NCBI RefSeq assembly: GCF_014084045.1
Contig: NZ_CP043732.1
Coordinates: 1,860,001-1,924,000, forward strand
Direction of reading: 5' to 3'
Length of the DNA stretch: 64,000 nucleotides
Source of the DNA: Microbacterium esteraromaticum
Lineage (GTDB): Bacteria; Actinomycetota; Actinomycetes; Actinomycetales; Microbacteriaceae
Part shown: piece by piece, positions 17,375 through 26,185 of the stretch
Position numbering within the stretch: the first letter of the stretch is position 1
Layout: each line of letters begins with the position of its first letter
Program-made: the position numbers and the translations under genes
Notes under the pieces: generated by a model
The model's input: the letters and a program-made list of their open reading frames with translations, nothing else
Told to the model about the DNA's origin: nothing
Databases searched by the model: none

Positions 17375-19160
17375 TTCTTCCGGCAAGGCTGGTCCTTCCG
17401 GCAAGGCTGGTCCTTCCGGCAAGGCTGATCCCTCCCGCAAGGCTGGCCGCCCGGGCCGCCCCGGCCGCGCCGAGGGTGCGGCAGCGGCATCCGACCCGCT
17501 GCGCCCCTCCGACCACATCGACTCCGCACCCGGCGACGAGAACGAGATCAATCAGCCCAAGCTGGGACTCGTCGGCTGGCTGCGCTGGGGCTGGCGTCAG
17601 CTGACATCGATGCGCGTGGCGCTGGTGCTGCTGCTCATCCTCGCGATCGCGGCGATCCCCGGGTCGGTGTTCCCGCAGCGCACCGCCGACCCCAACGGCG
17701 TCGTGCAGTACAAGCAGAACAACCCCGACATCTTCCCGGTGCTCGACGCGATGCGCATGTTCGACGTGTACTCGTCGCCATGGTTCTCGGCCATCTACCT
17801 GCTGCTGTTCATCTCGCTGATCGGCTGCATCATCCCGCGGATCAAGCACCACGCCAAGGCGCTGCGCGCCCAGCCTCCGCGCACGCCGGCGCGTCTCGGG
17901 CGGCTCGAGCACCACAGGTCGGTCACGCGCGAGCAGGGCGACGCCCCCGCCTCGATCGACGTCGCCGAGAAGCAGCTCAAGGCGCTCGGCTATCGCGTCG
18001 CGCGCTACGACCGCGGCAGGACGTGGTCGGTGTCGGCCGAGCGCGGCTACTGGCGCGAGACGGGCAACCTGCTCTTCCATATCGCCCTCGTCGGCGTGCT
18101 CGTCACGGTCGGCATCGGCGGCGGCTTCGCGTACACGGGTCAGCGTGTGGTCATCGAGGGCGCGAGCTACGTGAACACCCTGATCGACTACAACTCGATC
18201 AACCGCGGACGCTTCGTCGCCGACGACGCCTTCCAGCCCTACGCGCTGACCCTCGACTCGTTCGACGTCACCTACGAGGACTTCGGCACGCCAGGAGCCG
18301 GCCAGGCCGGCAACTTCGCCGCCAACCTCACGGTGCGAAACGTCGACGGCTCGAAGAGCAAAGAAACCGTGCGTGTGAACTACCCGGTGCACGTCGCCGG
18401 CGACAGCATCTATCTGCTCGGCAACGGCTACGCGCCCACCATCACGGTGCGCAACGCCGAGGGAGACAAGGTGTTCAGCGGGCCGGTCGAGTTCCTGCCG
18501 CAGGACAGCGCGATGACGTCGCTCGGGGTCGTGAAGATCACCGACGGCATGCCCGAGCAGCTCGGCATGATCGGCTTCCTCTATCCGACCCCGCTCAAGA
18601 TGAAGAGCGGCGCGTACACGTCGGTGCACGGCGCCCTGAACCTGCCCCTGCTCACGCTCGACGTGTACCAGGGCGACCTCGGCGTCGACGGCGGCAGGCC
18701 CGTCTCGGTGTTCGAGCTCAACACCGACGGGCTCGAGAAGCTCAACGGCCGCAGCACCGACGAGAAGTCGATCGAGCTGCAGCCGGGCGAGACCGCCGAC
18801 CTGCCCAACGGCCTCGGCACGGTCACGTTCGAGAACGTGTCGCCCGACGGCGCCAAAGACACGCTGCAGTCCGTCAAGCGCTACGTCTCGCTGCAGATCC
18901 ACCACGACGCCTCGGCGCCCTGGGTGCTGGCCTTCGCGCTGCTCGCCCTGGGAGGTCTCGGCCTCGCCCTGTTCGTCCCTCGTCGTCGCATGTGGGTGAA
19001 GGCCACCGCCGCCGACGACGGCATCCATCTCGAGTACGCCGCCCTCGCGCGCGGCGACGACCCGACCCTCGCCGCCGCCGTGGACGACCTCGTCCGCGGA
19101 CACGAGCGGCTTCTCGATGCGGCCGCGCCTGAGGGCTCGACCCCCGCGAAGGAAGACTGA
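17355..19160 (+). CDS. resB: Cytochrome c biogenesis protein ResB (Ccs1)
   Basis: A 601-residue System II haem-handling protein. An unusual N-terminal tail of about 60 residues rich in Ser-Gly-Lys-Ala-Gly is encoded by an 18-bp tandem repeat. Then come the first membrane segments (VALVLLLILAIAAIPGSVFPQ, FSAIYLLLFISLIGCIIPR), a third segment (NLLFHIALVGVLVTVGIG), a large extracytoplasmic domain, and a last segment near residue 535 (WVLAFALLALGGLGLALFVP). Together with CcsB it forms the haem transporter and cytochrome c synthetase. The GTG at 17355 lies inside the end of ccdA. Confidence 0.93.
   Translation: MSSSPSDSSGKAGPSGKAGPSGKADPSRKAGRPGRPGRAEGAAAASDPLRPSDHIDSAPGDENEINQPKLGLVGWLRWGWRQLTSMRVALVLLLILAIAAIPGSVFPQRTADPNGVVQYKQNNPDIFPVLDAMRMFDVYSSPWFSAIYLLLFISLIGCIIPRIKHHAKALRAQPPRTPARLGRLEHHRSVTREQGDAPASIDVAEKQLKALGYRVARYDRGRTWSVSAERGYWRETGNLLFHIALVGVLVTVGIGGGFAYTGQRVVIEGASYVNTLIDYNSINRGRFVADDAFQPYALTLDSFDVTYEDFGTPGAGQAGNFAANLTVRNVDGSKSKETVRVNYPVHVAGDSIYLLGNGYAPTITVRNAEGDKVFSGPVEFLPQDSAMTSLGVVKITDGMPEQLGMIGFLYPTPLKMKSGAYTSVHGALNLPLLTLDVYQGDLGVDGGRPVSVFELNTDGLEKLNGRSTDEKSIELQPGETADLPNGLGTVTFENVSPDGAKDTLQSVKRYVSLQIHHDASAPWVLAFALLALGGLGLALFVPRRRMWVKATAADDGIHLEYAALARGDDPTLAAAVDDLVRGHERLLDAAAPEGSTPAKED
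17378..17449 (+). repeat. 18-bp tandem repeat inside resB
   Basis: Four adjacent copies of TTCCGGCAAGGCTGGTCC (17378, 17396, 17414, 17432), the first two identical and the last two diverged, encode repeated S-G-K-A-G-P units in the cytoplasmic tail of ResB. The array is in frame (18 bp), so copy number could change without breaking the gene. Confidence 0.9.
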
Positions 19161-19163
19161 TCC

Positions 19164-20147
19164 ATGCCCGACCTCGATTCGATCTCGATCCTCACTCTGT
19201 GGACGGCGATCGCCGTCTACGCAGGCTCGTTCATCGCCTACGCCTTCGACCTGGCGCGTCGCTCGTCTGCGACGACCGCCGAAGTCGAGTCGCCGGTGCT
19301 GGTCGCGGCCGGGGGTGCGGACGCCAGGGGCGCCGCGTCACAGGCATCCGGAACCGCCGCGCGGGGGAAGGGCGGCCAGCCGCGCTTCATCTTCGCGCGG
19401 ATCGGAACGGCTCTCGCGATCCTCGGCTGGCTGTTCCACCTCACAGCGACGCTGACCCGCGGATTCGCCGCGGGACGGGTGCCGTGGGCCAACCTCTACG
19501 AGTTCGCGATGATCGGCACCCTGCTGATCATGGCCGTGTACCTCGCGATGCTCACGCGCGTCGACCTGCGCTACCTCGGCACGTTCATCTCGGGCCTGGT
19601 GGTCGTGCTGCTCGGCGCAGCGGCGGCGAACTTCTACGTCGCCGTCACGCCTCTCGTCGACCCGCTGAAGTCGGTGTGGCTCGTGATCCACGTCTTCGTC
19701 GCGTCCCTCTCCACCGCCCTGCTCGCTCTCGCCTTCGCCCTGTCGGTGATGCAGCTGCTGCAGTCGCGCCGCGAACGTCGCGTCGCAGAGGGGATCGAGA
19801 ACGCCGGCCCCGGCTTCCTGCGCACCCTGCCGAACACCGTGCGGCTCGAGAACATGGCGTACCACTTCACGGTGGTCGGCTTCATCTTCTGGACCTTCAC
19901 CCTGATCGCCGGCGCCATCTGGGCGCAGGATGCCTGGGGCCGCTACTGGGGCTTCGACGTCAAGGAGACCTGGACGTTCATCATCTGGGTGCTCTACGCC
20001 GGATACATCCACGCCCGCGCCACGCGCGGCTGGCGCGGCAACCCGTCGGCATGGCTGTCGATCACCGGCTTCACGGCCGTGATCTTCAACTTCGCGATCG
20101 TGAACGTGTTCTTCAAGGGCCTGCACGCGTACTCCGGCCTGAGCTGA
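19164..20147 (+). CDS. ccsB: Cytochrome c biogenesis protein CcsB/CcsA (ResC)
   Basis: A 327-residue polytopic membrane protein that binds haem on its way to apocytochrome c. The tryptophan-rich haem motif is present as WGRYWGFDVKETW near residue 255; most homologues have W-x-W-D-P-K-E at this place, so Trp to Phe and Pro to Val differ. Histidines expected as axial ligands are seen in WLFHLTAT, WLVIHVFVAS and YIHARATRGW. It begins three bases after resB and ends the operon. A pair of large palindromes follows. Confidence 0.94.
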   Translation: MPDLDSISILTLWTAIAVYAGSFIAYAFDLARRSSATTAEVESPVLVAAGGADARGAASQASGTAARGKGGQPRFIFARIGTALAILGWLFHLTATLTRGFAAGRVPWANLYEFAMIGTLLIMAVYLAMLTRVDLRYLGTFISGLVVVLLGAAAANFYVAVTPLVDPLKSVWLVIHVFVASLSTALLALAFALSVMQLLQSRRERRVAEGIENAGPGFLRTLPNTVRLENMAYHFTVVGFIFWTFTLIAGAIWAQDAWGRYWGFDVKETWTFIIWVLYAGYIHARATRGWRGNPSAWLSITGFTAVIFNFAIVNVFFKGLHAYSGLS

Positions 20148-20191
20148 GTCTGCTTCCGGCCCGCACGCGGTCGCCCTCGCGGCACTTCGCC

Positions 20192-20264
20192 GAGGACAGG
20201 CTGGTTCGCGACGACAGGACGGATGCCCGGAAACGGGCCTGTCCTGGCGAACCAGCCTGTTCTC
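20192..20264. repeat. Nested palindrome B1
   Basis: An outer arm of 18 bp (20192-20209, GAGGACAGGCTGGTTCGC) pairs with 20247-20264 with one mismatch. Inside it CAGGAC (20215-20220) pairs with GTCCTG (20241-20246), and GCCCG-GAAA-CGGGC (20225-20238) forms an apical hairpin with a GNRA-type loop. It lies between the converging ccsB and yhgE genes and could act as a two-way terminator. Confidence 0.8.
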
Positions 20265-20293
20265 GAGGGCTTCCGCCCACGCGGCGGTAAGGG

Positions 20294-20347
20294 AACACGC
20301 GAGGGCAGGACCTGGATCCGCGGATCCCGGTCCTGCCCTCGCGTGTT
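20294..20347. repeat. Perfect 19-bp palindrome B2 with inner GGATCC palindrome
   Basis: AACACGCGAGGGCAGGACC (20294-20312) is perfectly inverted at 20329-20347; the interior is T-GGATCC-GC-GGATCC-C, itself a perfect 6-bp stem. The whole element could fold as one uninterrupted hairpin of about 25 bp. It lies 30 bases from B1 in the same convergent gap of 260 bases, and no gene is seen there. Confidence 0.85.
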
Positions 20348-20407
20348 GGCCTACGTCCGGCGACTCGGGTCGGTGCGCCGGGGCGGTGAGCCGTCCGGCT
20401 CCGGATG

Positions 20408-22570
20408 CTAGGCCGCGGCCAGCACGGCCTTGGCCGAGGTCGTGCGACGTGTGGCGACGGCCAGCGTCGCCGCTCCGAGCGACAGCACCGCCCACACCGC
20501 GAGGCCGGCGAAGGCCGCGCCGCTCGGGGCGATCAGACCGCTCAGCGCGGGCGCAGTCGGCATCGCCGCTCCGAGCCCGGCGAGCCAGGCGGGAACCGTC
20601 GAGATGAGGCTCGTCGCCAGGGCCAGCACACCGACCAGGGCGCTCACCCAGCGGCCGATGCCACCCAGTACGGCGACCAGCGCCTGATTGATCGCAGCGA
20701 ATGCGATGCCCGCGATCACCGCGAATCCGGCGAAGCCCCACCACGTCGCGGCGTCGTAGTCGGCGACGAACTGCACGACCAGTGCGACCAGCATGCCCTG
20801 AGCCGCCCCGATCGCGGCGGCGGGCCAGAAGCCGCGCAGCACCATGCCGATCGACGATCGCCGCGAGGTGAGAGTGCTGCCGGGCACGGCCCGCAGTGCG
20901 ATGAACGAGGCCAGCGCGCCGAACCACAGCACCACGGCCGAGAGCAGCGGGATCGTGGTGGGTCCGAACATGGCATCCGAATCCGATGTCGACGTGACCG
21001 GATCTGCGATCACCGATGCGAGCGTGGTCGACTGCTCGTCGTCGAACGACGGCAGCGAGGTCGATGCGGTGTGCAGGCCCTCGGCGAGGTCTCCGGTGCC
21101 CGACGCCAGCTCGTCGAGTCCGTCGGAGAGCTCACCTGCTCCGTCGCCGAGCGCGGTGATGCCGTCGCCGAGCTGCGACGCGCCGTCGGCGAGTCCTGAG
21201 GCTCCGACGGCCAGCCCCGAGGCTCCGTCGCCGAGCGTGGCTGCGCCCGTGCCGACCTCGACCATCCCGCCGGAGAGCGCCCGGGCGCCGTCGGCCGACT
21301 GGTCGATGCCGTCGGCGATCTGGCCGACACCGGCGCCGAGGGCGAGAGCCGAGTCGCCGGCGGTCTTCAGGGGCGCGGCGAGCTGCTGCGGCAGGCCCTT
21401 CACGTTCTCGGCGACGGGCGCCATGTACCCCGAGACCGTGCCCGCGTCGGTGGCCGCCTGCTTCGCGGAGTCGGCAGCGGCCCCTGCGTCTGTGGCGGCT
21501 GCGTCGAGACGGTCGCAGAAGTCCGAGCCGGACACGGCCGGGTCGCACTCCGCAGCCAGCGCGTCGAGGCTCGTTGCGACCCCGCCGATCCTGGTGACCG
21601 CGTCCACCGACGAGGCCGCCGCCGTCGCGGCCTTGCTCGCCACGAGCTGCAGAGTCTGCACGAGCGTGCTGACCTCACTGTCGGGTGCGGTGATCGCCGC
21701 AGCCCCGCCCACCAGGCCGTTGCCCAGCTGGGTCGCGCCGGCGCCCGCCTCTCTGGTCTTGGTCGAGATCGTGTCGAGGCCCGTGCCCAGCGATACGGCA
21801 CCGCTGGCCACCTGGTTGGCGCCGCCGGCGAGCTGAGACGCGCCCCCGCCGAGTTGCGCGGCTCCGTCTGACAGCTGGGTCGATCCGTCGGCGAGCTTGC
21901 CTGCGCCGTCGGCCAGCTGGGTCGCGCCGTCGGGGATCGCCGCTGCGCCGTCAGCGGCCGAACGTGCTCCGTCCGCGAGCTGATCGGCACCGTCTGCGGC
22001 TTCGCCGATCTGTTCGCCGAGTGTCGTGAACCCGATCAGCACGTTGCCGACCGTCGCCTCGCTCAGCATCGTGCCCATGGTCGACGCCGCGACCGACGCG
22101 ATCTGCTGGCTGATGAGGCCGTCGGCCACCCGCCCGTCCTGCGGTGTCGTCACATTGATCTCGGCCTGCTCGGCTGAGCCCCCGCCGTCCTGCAGGGCGG
22201 TGCCTGCCGACGTCGCATCCTTCGAGAAGGACTTCGGGATCGTCACGATCGCCTGGTAGCGACCGTCAGCCAGACCCTCCGCGGCGTCATCCTCGTTGGA
22301 GATGACCCACGTGAGGTTCGAGTCGAGCTCGTCGGATCCCTCGACGAGACCTGCCGCGAGCTGGCGCCCGAGCGGGGTGTACTGTCCGTCGATGGTGACG
22401 GGCTTGTCGAGGTTGACGACCGCGGCCGTCATCTCCTCGAGCCTGTCGGTCGGGTCCTGCAGAGCCGCGACGAGGATCCCGCCGATGACCGCGGGCAGCA
22501 GCAGCACGCCGATGAGCGTCAGCCAGGTGATCGGCCGGCGCGATCGCGCGCGTTCGATGGGGAGGGTCAC
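20408..22570 (-). CDS. YhgE/Pip family membrane protein
   Basis: A 720-residue protein with one N-terminal membrane segment (WLTLIGVLLLPAVIGGILVA), a long extracytoplasmic region and about five C-terminal segments. The central region is dominated by heptad-like repeats of the form L-x-D-G-A-x-x (QLADGAGKLADGSTQLSDGA and many more), typical of YhgE/phage-infection-protein homologues. These proteins relate to ABC-2 type permeases and are involved in export or surface secretion. The start overlaps the end of the MMPL gene by four bases, so the two are one transcription unit under the divergent TetR regulator. An ABC ATPase that often accompanies such genes is absent, but the MMPL partner carries an ATPase-like domain. 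Confidence 0.9.
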   Translation of the reverse strand: MTLPIERARSRRPITWLTLIGVLLLPAVIGGILVAALQDPTDRLEEMTAAVVNLDKPVTIDGQYTPLGRQLAAGLVEGSDELDSNLTWVISNEDDAAEGLADGRYQAIVTIPKSFSKDATSAGTALQDGGGSAEQAEINVTTPQDGRVADGLISQQIASVAASTMGTMLSEATVGNVLIGFTTLGEQIGEAADGADQLADGARSAADGAAAIPDGATQLADGAGKLADGSTQLSDGAAQLGGGASQLAGGANQVASGAVSLGTGLDTISTKTREAGAGATQLGNGLVGGAAAITAPDSEVSTLVQTLQLVASKAATAAASSVDAVTRIGGVATSLDALAAECDPAVSGSDFCDRLDAAATDAGAAADSAKQAATDAGTVSGYMAPVAENVKGLPQQLAAPLKTAGDSALALGAGVGQIADGIDQSADGARALSGGMVEVGTGAATLGDGASGLAVGASGLADGASQLGDGITALGDGAGELSDGLDELASGTGDLAEGLHTASTSLPSFDDEQSTTLASVIADPVTSTSDSDAMFGPTTIPLLSAVVLWFGALASFIALRAVPGSTLTSRRSSIGMVLRGFWPAAAIGAAQGMLVALVVQFVADYDAATWWGFAGFAVIAGIAFAAINQALVAVLGGIGRWVSALVGVLALATSLISTVPAWLAGLGAAMPTAPALSGLIAPSGAAFAGLAVWAVLSLGAATLAVATRRTTSAKAVLAAA

Positions 22571-25325
22571 TTCGTCTCACTCCGTTCGGTCAGTGCATCG
22601 AGTGCGTCCACCTCGGTCGAGTCGGAGGTCGGGACGCCGCCGCTCTCGCGCAGGTCGGTGACGGATGCCATGGCGCGGCCCGCTTCGACGAGCAGCAGCT
22701 GCGCGGCATCCGGGTCGGGCGTCGTGAGCAGCACGGACACGCCGTCGCCTGCGTCGCGCAGACGTGCGGCCAGCTGATCGCGGTCGGAGGCGGAGACGCG
22801 CTCCACCCCGTCGAGGATCACCAGTGCGGTGCTGCCGCGCAGCGCCTCGGCGAGCTGCGCGGCGGCATCCGGCTGGTCGAGCAGCGCCACGCCGACGTGG
22901 GCGCGAACCCACGCGGCACGGCCCGGCAGCAGATGACCGGTGACCCGCAGCCTCCCGGCATCCGGCTTCACGCGTCCGGCGAGAACGAGCGCCAGCGCGC
23001 GCAGCGCGCGGGGCGTGGCGCCGGTGACGATCAGCGAACGGCCGGGCGCGAGCCGCAGGTGCGCGTGATCGATCCCGGCGGCATCGATGACGAGATCGTC
23101 TGCGGCGACGACGCTGTCATCTCCGGGCCACGCATCGAGCGCGCGCTCGCGCTCGACGGCTTCGCCCTCGATGTCGACGTGCGGGAGGACTCGCTGCATC
23201 CAGCGCGGGATGCTCCACGCCCGCTCGCCGAGGATCGCCATCACCGCGGGGATCAGCGTCATCCTCACGAGGAAGGCGTCGATCGCGATCCCGGCCGCGA
23301 GACCGAGGGCGATCGGCTTGAGCGATGAATCGCCCTCGGGCACGAACGCGACGAACACGGCGAACATGATGAGCGCGGCAGCGGTCACCACGCGCGCGGT
23401 TCCCGCGAAGCCCGATCGAACCGCCTCGACGGCCTCTGCGCGTCCAGAACCGCGAGCGTGCACGAAGTCCTCGCGCATCCTCGAGACGAGGAAGACCTGG
23501 TAGTCCATCGCCAGGCCGAACAGCACGCCCATCAGCACGATCGGCATGAAGCTGATGATCGGGCCCGTGCGAGCGACGTGCAGGGCATCGGCGAACCAGC
23601 CCCACTCGAACACCGCTGCGACCACGCCGAAGGCGGCGACGATCGAGAGCAGGTATCCGATGGCGGCCGTGACGGGAACCCAGATCGAGCGGAACACGAT
23701 CGCGAGGAGGATGAGCGAGAGGCCGATGACGAAGATGCCGAACGGCAGCAGCGCAGCCCCGAGCTGGTCGGAGATGTCGATCGCGACGGCGGTGAAGCCC
23801 GTGACCTTCAGATCGATGCCGTATTCGTCGAGCCACTCGTCGTGGTGGGACCGCAGTTCGCGCACGAGGTCGCTGGTGCGCGGATCGTCTGGTGCCGTCT
23901 CGGGATGATCTGCACGATGCCCGTGTCGGCGGTCTCGTTCGGCGTGGCGAGGGCGACTTCGCGCACGCCGGGGAGCTTCTCGACCTCGTCGCCCAGGTCC
24001 TGCATGAGGTTCAGAGGGGCGGTGGAGGTGACGATCGTTCCGGTGAGGATGAGGGGGCCGTTGAACCCTGGACCGAACTCATCGGCGGTGAGGTCGTAGC
24101 TGACGCGCGCCTCGGAGCCCTTGGGGAGCACCCCCGCATTGGGGAGGGCGAGATCGAGGCTGAGCGCGGGGACCGCGACGATGCCGAGTCCGACGACGAC
24201 CGAGGTGGCGACGATCACCGGGCGCTTCGTGACGGCGTCGACCCAGCGGCGGGAGAACGCGGGGCGCGGTGCGGCATCCGCCTTCTTGCGCGCACGACGC
24301 GGCCTTCCCGCGACGCGGCCCTTCATGAACCCGAGCAGCGCCGGGGTGAGCGTGACCGAGATGGCGACGGCGATCGCGACCGCGACGGAGGCGGCGATGC
24401 CCATCGTCGTGAGGAACGGGATGCCCGCGAACCCGAGCCCGATCAGGGCGATAAGCACGGTGATGCCGGCGAACACGACCGCGGAGCCCGCCGTGCCGAC
24501 GGCGCGCGCGGCTGACTCCTCCGGGTCGATGCCTTCGCGCACCTGGTCCTGGTGGCGGGCGACGATGAACAGCGCGTAGTCGATGCCGACGGCGAGGCCG
24601 AGCATGAGCGCGAGCAGGGGCGTGGTCGACGAGACCGTGGCGAACGCCGTGGCGGCGAAGATGCCTGCCATCGAGATGCCGACGCCGAGCACCGCCGTCA
24701 GCAGCGGAAGCCCCGCGACGACGAACGAGCGGAAGGTGACGATGAGCACGAGCAGGGCGATGAGCAGGCCGATCGCCTCGGTGATCGTCACGGCGGGGAT
24801 CGAGGTCGCGAACAGGTCGCCGCCGAGAGCGGCCTGCGCTCCGTCGGGCAGCGATGCCGCGAGTTCGTCGACCTGGTGCTGCAGGTCTTCCTTCACGCTG
24901 TCGGGGACATCGGTCGACTGGCCGTCGAACTGCATCCGGACGATGGCGGCGGTCTTCTCGTCGTTGACCATGCCGGTGATGTTCTCGTCGTAAGGAGAGG
25001 TGACGGCGAGCACGCCGTCGAAGCGCTCGAGGCGGTCGACGGCGTCGTCGATGTCGTCGCGATAGGTCGCATCGGTGATGTCGTCGCCGTCGGCGGCCAC
25101 CACGATGAACTGCGCGTTCGTGCCGCTGACCTGGGGGAAGGTGCGCGAGAGCTGCTCGAGACCTGCCTGGGATTCGGTGCCGGGGATCGAGAACGTGTTG
25201 TCGGTGCCTGCGCCGAGTGCGAGGGCGCCGCCGCCGGCGACGCCGAGCACGACCAGCCATGCGACGAGCACGCGCCACGGGTGCCGGAACGACCAGCGCC
25301 CGAGCGAGGAGAGAAGGGTGGACAC
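22567..25325 (-). pseudogene. MMPL family transporter with C-terminal ABC ATPase-like domain, one frameshift
   Basis: An RND-type exporter expected at 919 residues if one base is restored (2759 nt + 1 = 920 codons). The N-terminal part has the MMPL membrane core (GLAVGIDYALFIVARHQ) and ends in the wrong frame near 23902, where ATCATCCC-GAGACG lacks one C; adding it gives IIPETAPDDPRTSDLVREL and joins the second half (FGLAMDYQVFLVSRM). After the last membrane segment, residues about 740-872 resemble an ABC ATPase core (LRLAPGRSLIVTGATPRAL, LAGRVKPDAGRLRV, ALVILDGVERV), but Walker A lacks its Lys and no LSGGQ motif is seen. Start GTG 25325 has GGAGG upstream. The frameshift may be real or a sequencing error in a short C run. 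Confidence 0.85.
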
Positions 25326-25356
25326 GGAAGCCTCCGCTCACGTTGGATGCATTCGC

Positions 25357-25384
25357 GTACTCGATACAGAGATGTATTGAGTAC
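25357..25384. promoter_or_regulatory. TetR-type operator palindrome
   Basis: GTACTCGATACA (25357-25368) and TGTATTGAGTAC (25373-25384) form a 12-bp inverted repeat with one mismatch around GAGA. It lies in the 128-base gap between the MMPL gene and the divergent tetR-type gene, where such a repressor would control both. The AT-rich surroundings (TGCATGTATCGTATTCC) are a likely promoter zone. Confidence 0.8.
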
Positions 25385-25453
25385 GTGCATGTATCGTATT
25401 CCCAGCGCGCCGTGAGAGCCTGTGTGCCAGGTGTGAGATCAGGAGGTACGACC

Positions 25454-26077
25454 GTGACGACGATCGCGACGCGGAGCCGTGAGAATACGCGAGCGCGGCT
25501 GCTCGACGCGGCGGCTCAGGTTTTCGCCGAGGTGGGCCTGGAGGGCGCCACCGTCGAGGCCGTGTGCGACCGCGCCGGTTTCACCCGAGGAGCGTTCTAC
25601 TCGAACTTCGCGTCGAAGGACGAGCTGTTCCTGACCTTGGCGTCCTCGGTGGGCGAGGCGCGGGTGAACGCCGTCCGTGAGCGGATTCAGCAGATGACCG
25701 AGTCGGGTGCGCTTGCGCTCGACGACCCGGCGGAGCTGGTGCAGCAGGTGATGGATTCCGCGGGCGATGATCGGCTCGGGGTCATGCTCATGAGCGAGAT
25801 CCGCATCCGCGCCCTGCGCGACGCGGAGTTCGGCGCCGCGTACCTGGCCGGAGAACGCGAGATGGTGGCGGGTATCGCACGTATCATCACCGACATCGTC
25901 GACGGCGAATGCCTGGTGCTTCGCGCCGACGCCGAAGAGACCGCGCGACTTCTGATGATCGTCTGGGAGGGAATGACCGTGCGCGGAGCCATGGCCGGCG
26001 CAGACGACGAGCAGCTCCGGAAGGCAGGCAGCGCCGAACTCGGCCGACTGGTGTCGCTTCTGCTCGAAAAGCCGTGA
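25454..26077 (+). CDS. TetR family transcriptional regulator
   Basis: A 207-residue repressor. The N-terminal helix-turn-helix domain is canonical (TRARLLDAAAQVFAEVGLEG, VEAVCDRAGFTRGAFYSNF, SKDELFL), and the C-terminal ligand-binding part is diverged as usual. GTG 25454 has AGGAGG at 25441-25446. It is divergent from the MMPL-yhgE unit, with a palindrome between them, so it most likely represses that export locus and itself, responding to an exported compound (inference). Confidence 0.93.
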   Translation: MTTIATRSRENTRARLLDAAAQVFAEVGLEGATVEAVCDRAGFTRGAFYSNFASKDELFLTLASSVGEARVNAVRERIQQMTESGALALDDPAELVQQVMDSAGDDRLGVMLMSEIRIRALRDAEFGAAYLAGEREMVAGIARIITDIVDGECLVLRADAEETARLLMIVWEGMTVRGAMAGADDEQLRKAGSAELGRLVSLLLEKP

Positions 26078-26115
26078 AAGGCGGGGCCGGGACGACCGCC
26101 CATGCACCGCCTTTC
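26076..26115. terminator. Hairpin terminator of the tetR-type gene
   Basis: GAAAGGCGG (26076-26084, overlapping the stop codon) pairs with CCGCCTTTC (26107-26115) over a 22-base loop. It lies between this gene and the convergent menC. Confidence 0.6.
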
Positions 26116-26185
26116 CACGCGCATCGTGACCGAGTCGTTCGGTGCCGAGAGCACCATAGACCTCACAGGCCTTCTGACGATCGCT

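Noticed and set aside
17358..19103. Long open frame antisense to resB
   Set aside because: Composition is a shadow of the real gene; resB, ccdA and ccsB form a clear operon on the plus strand.
20990..22020. Regular 21-base periodicity that could suggest a repeat or CRISPR-like array
   Set aside because: It encodes the heptad-like L-x-D-G-A repeats of the YhgE protein; units are diverged and in frame, with no spacers.
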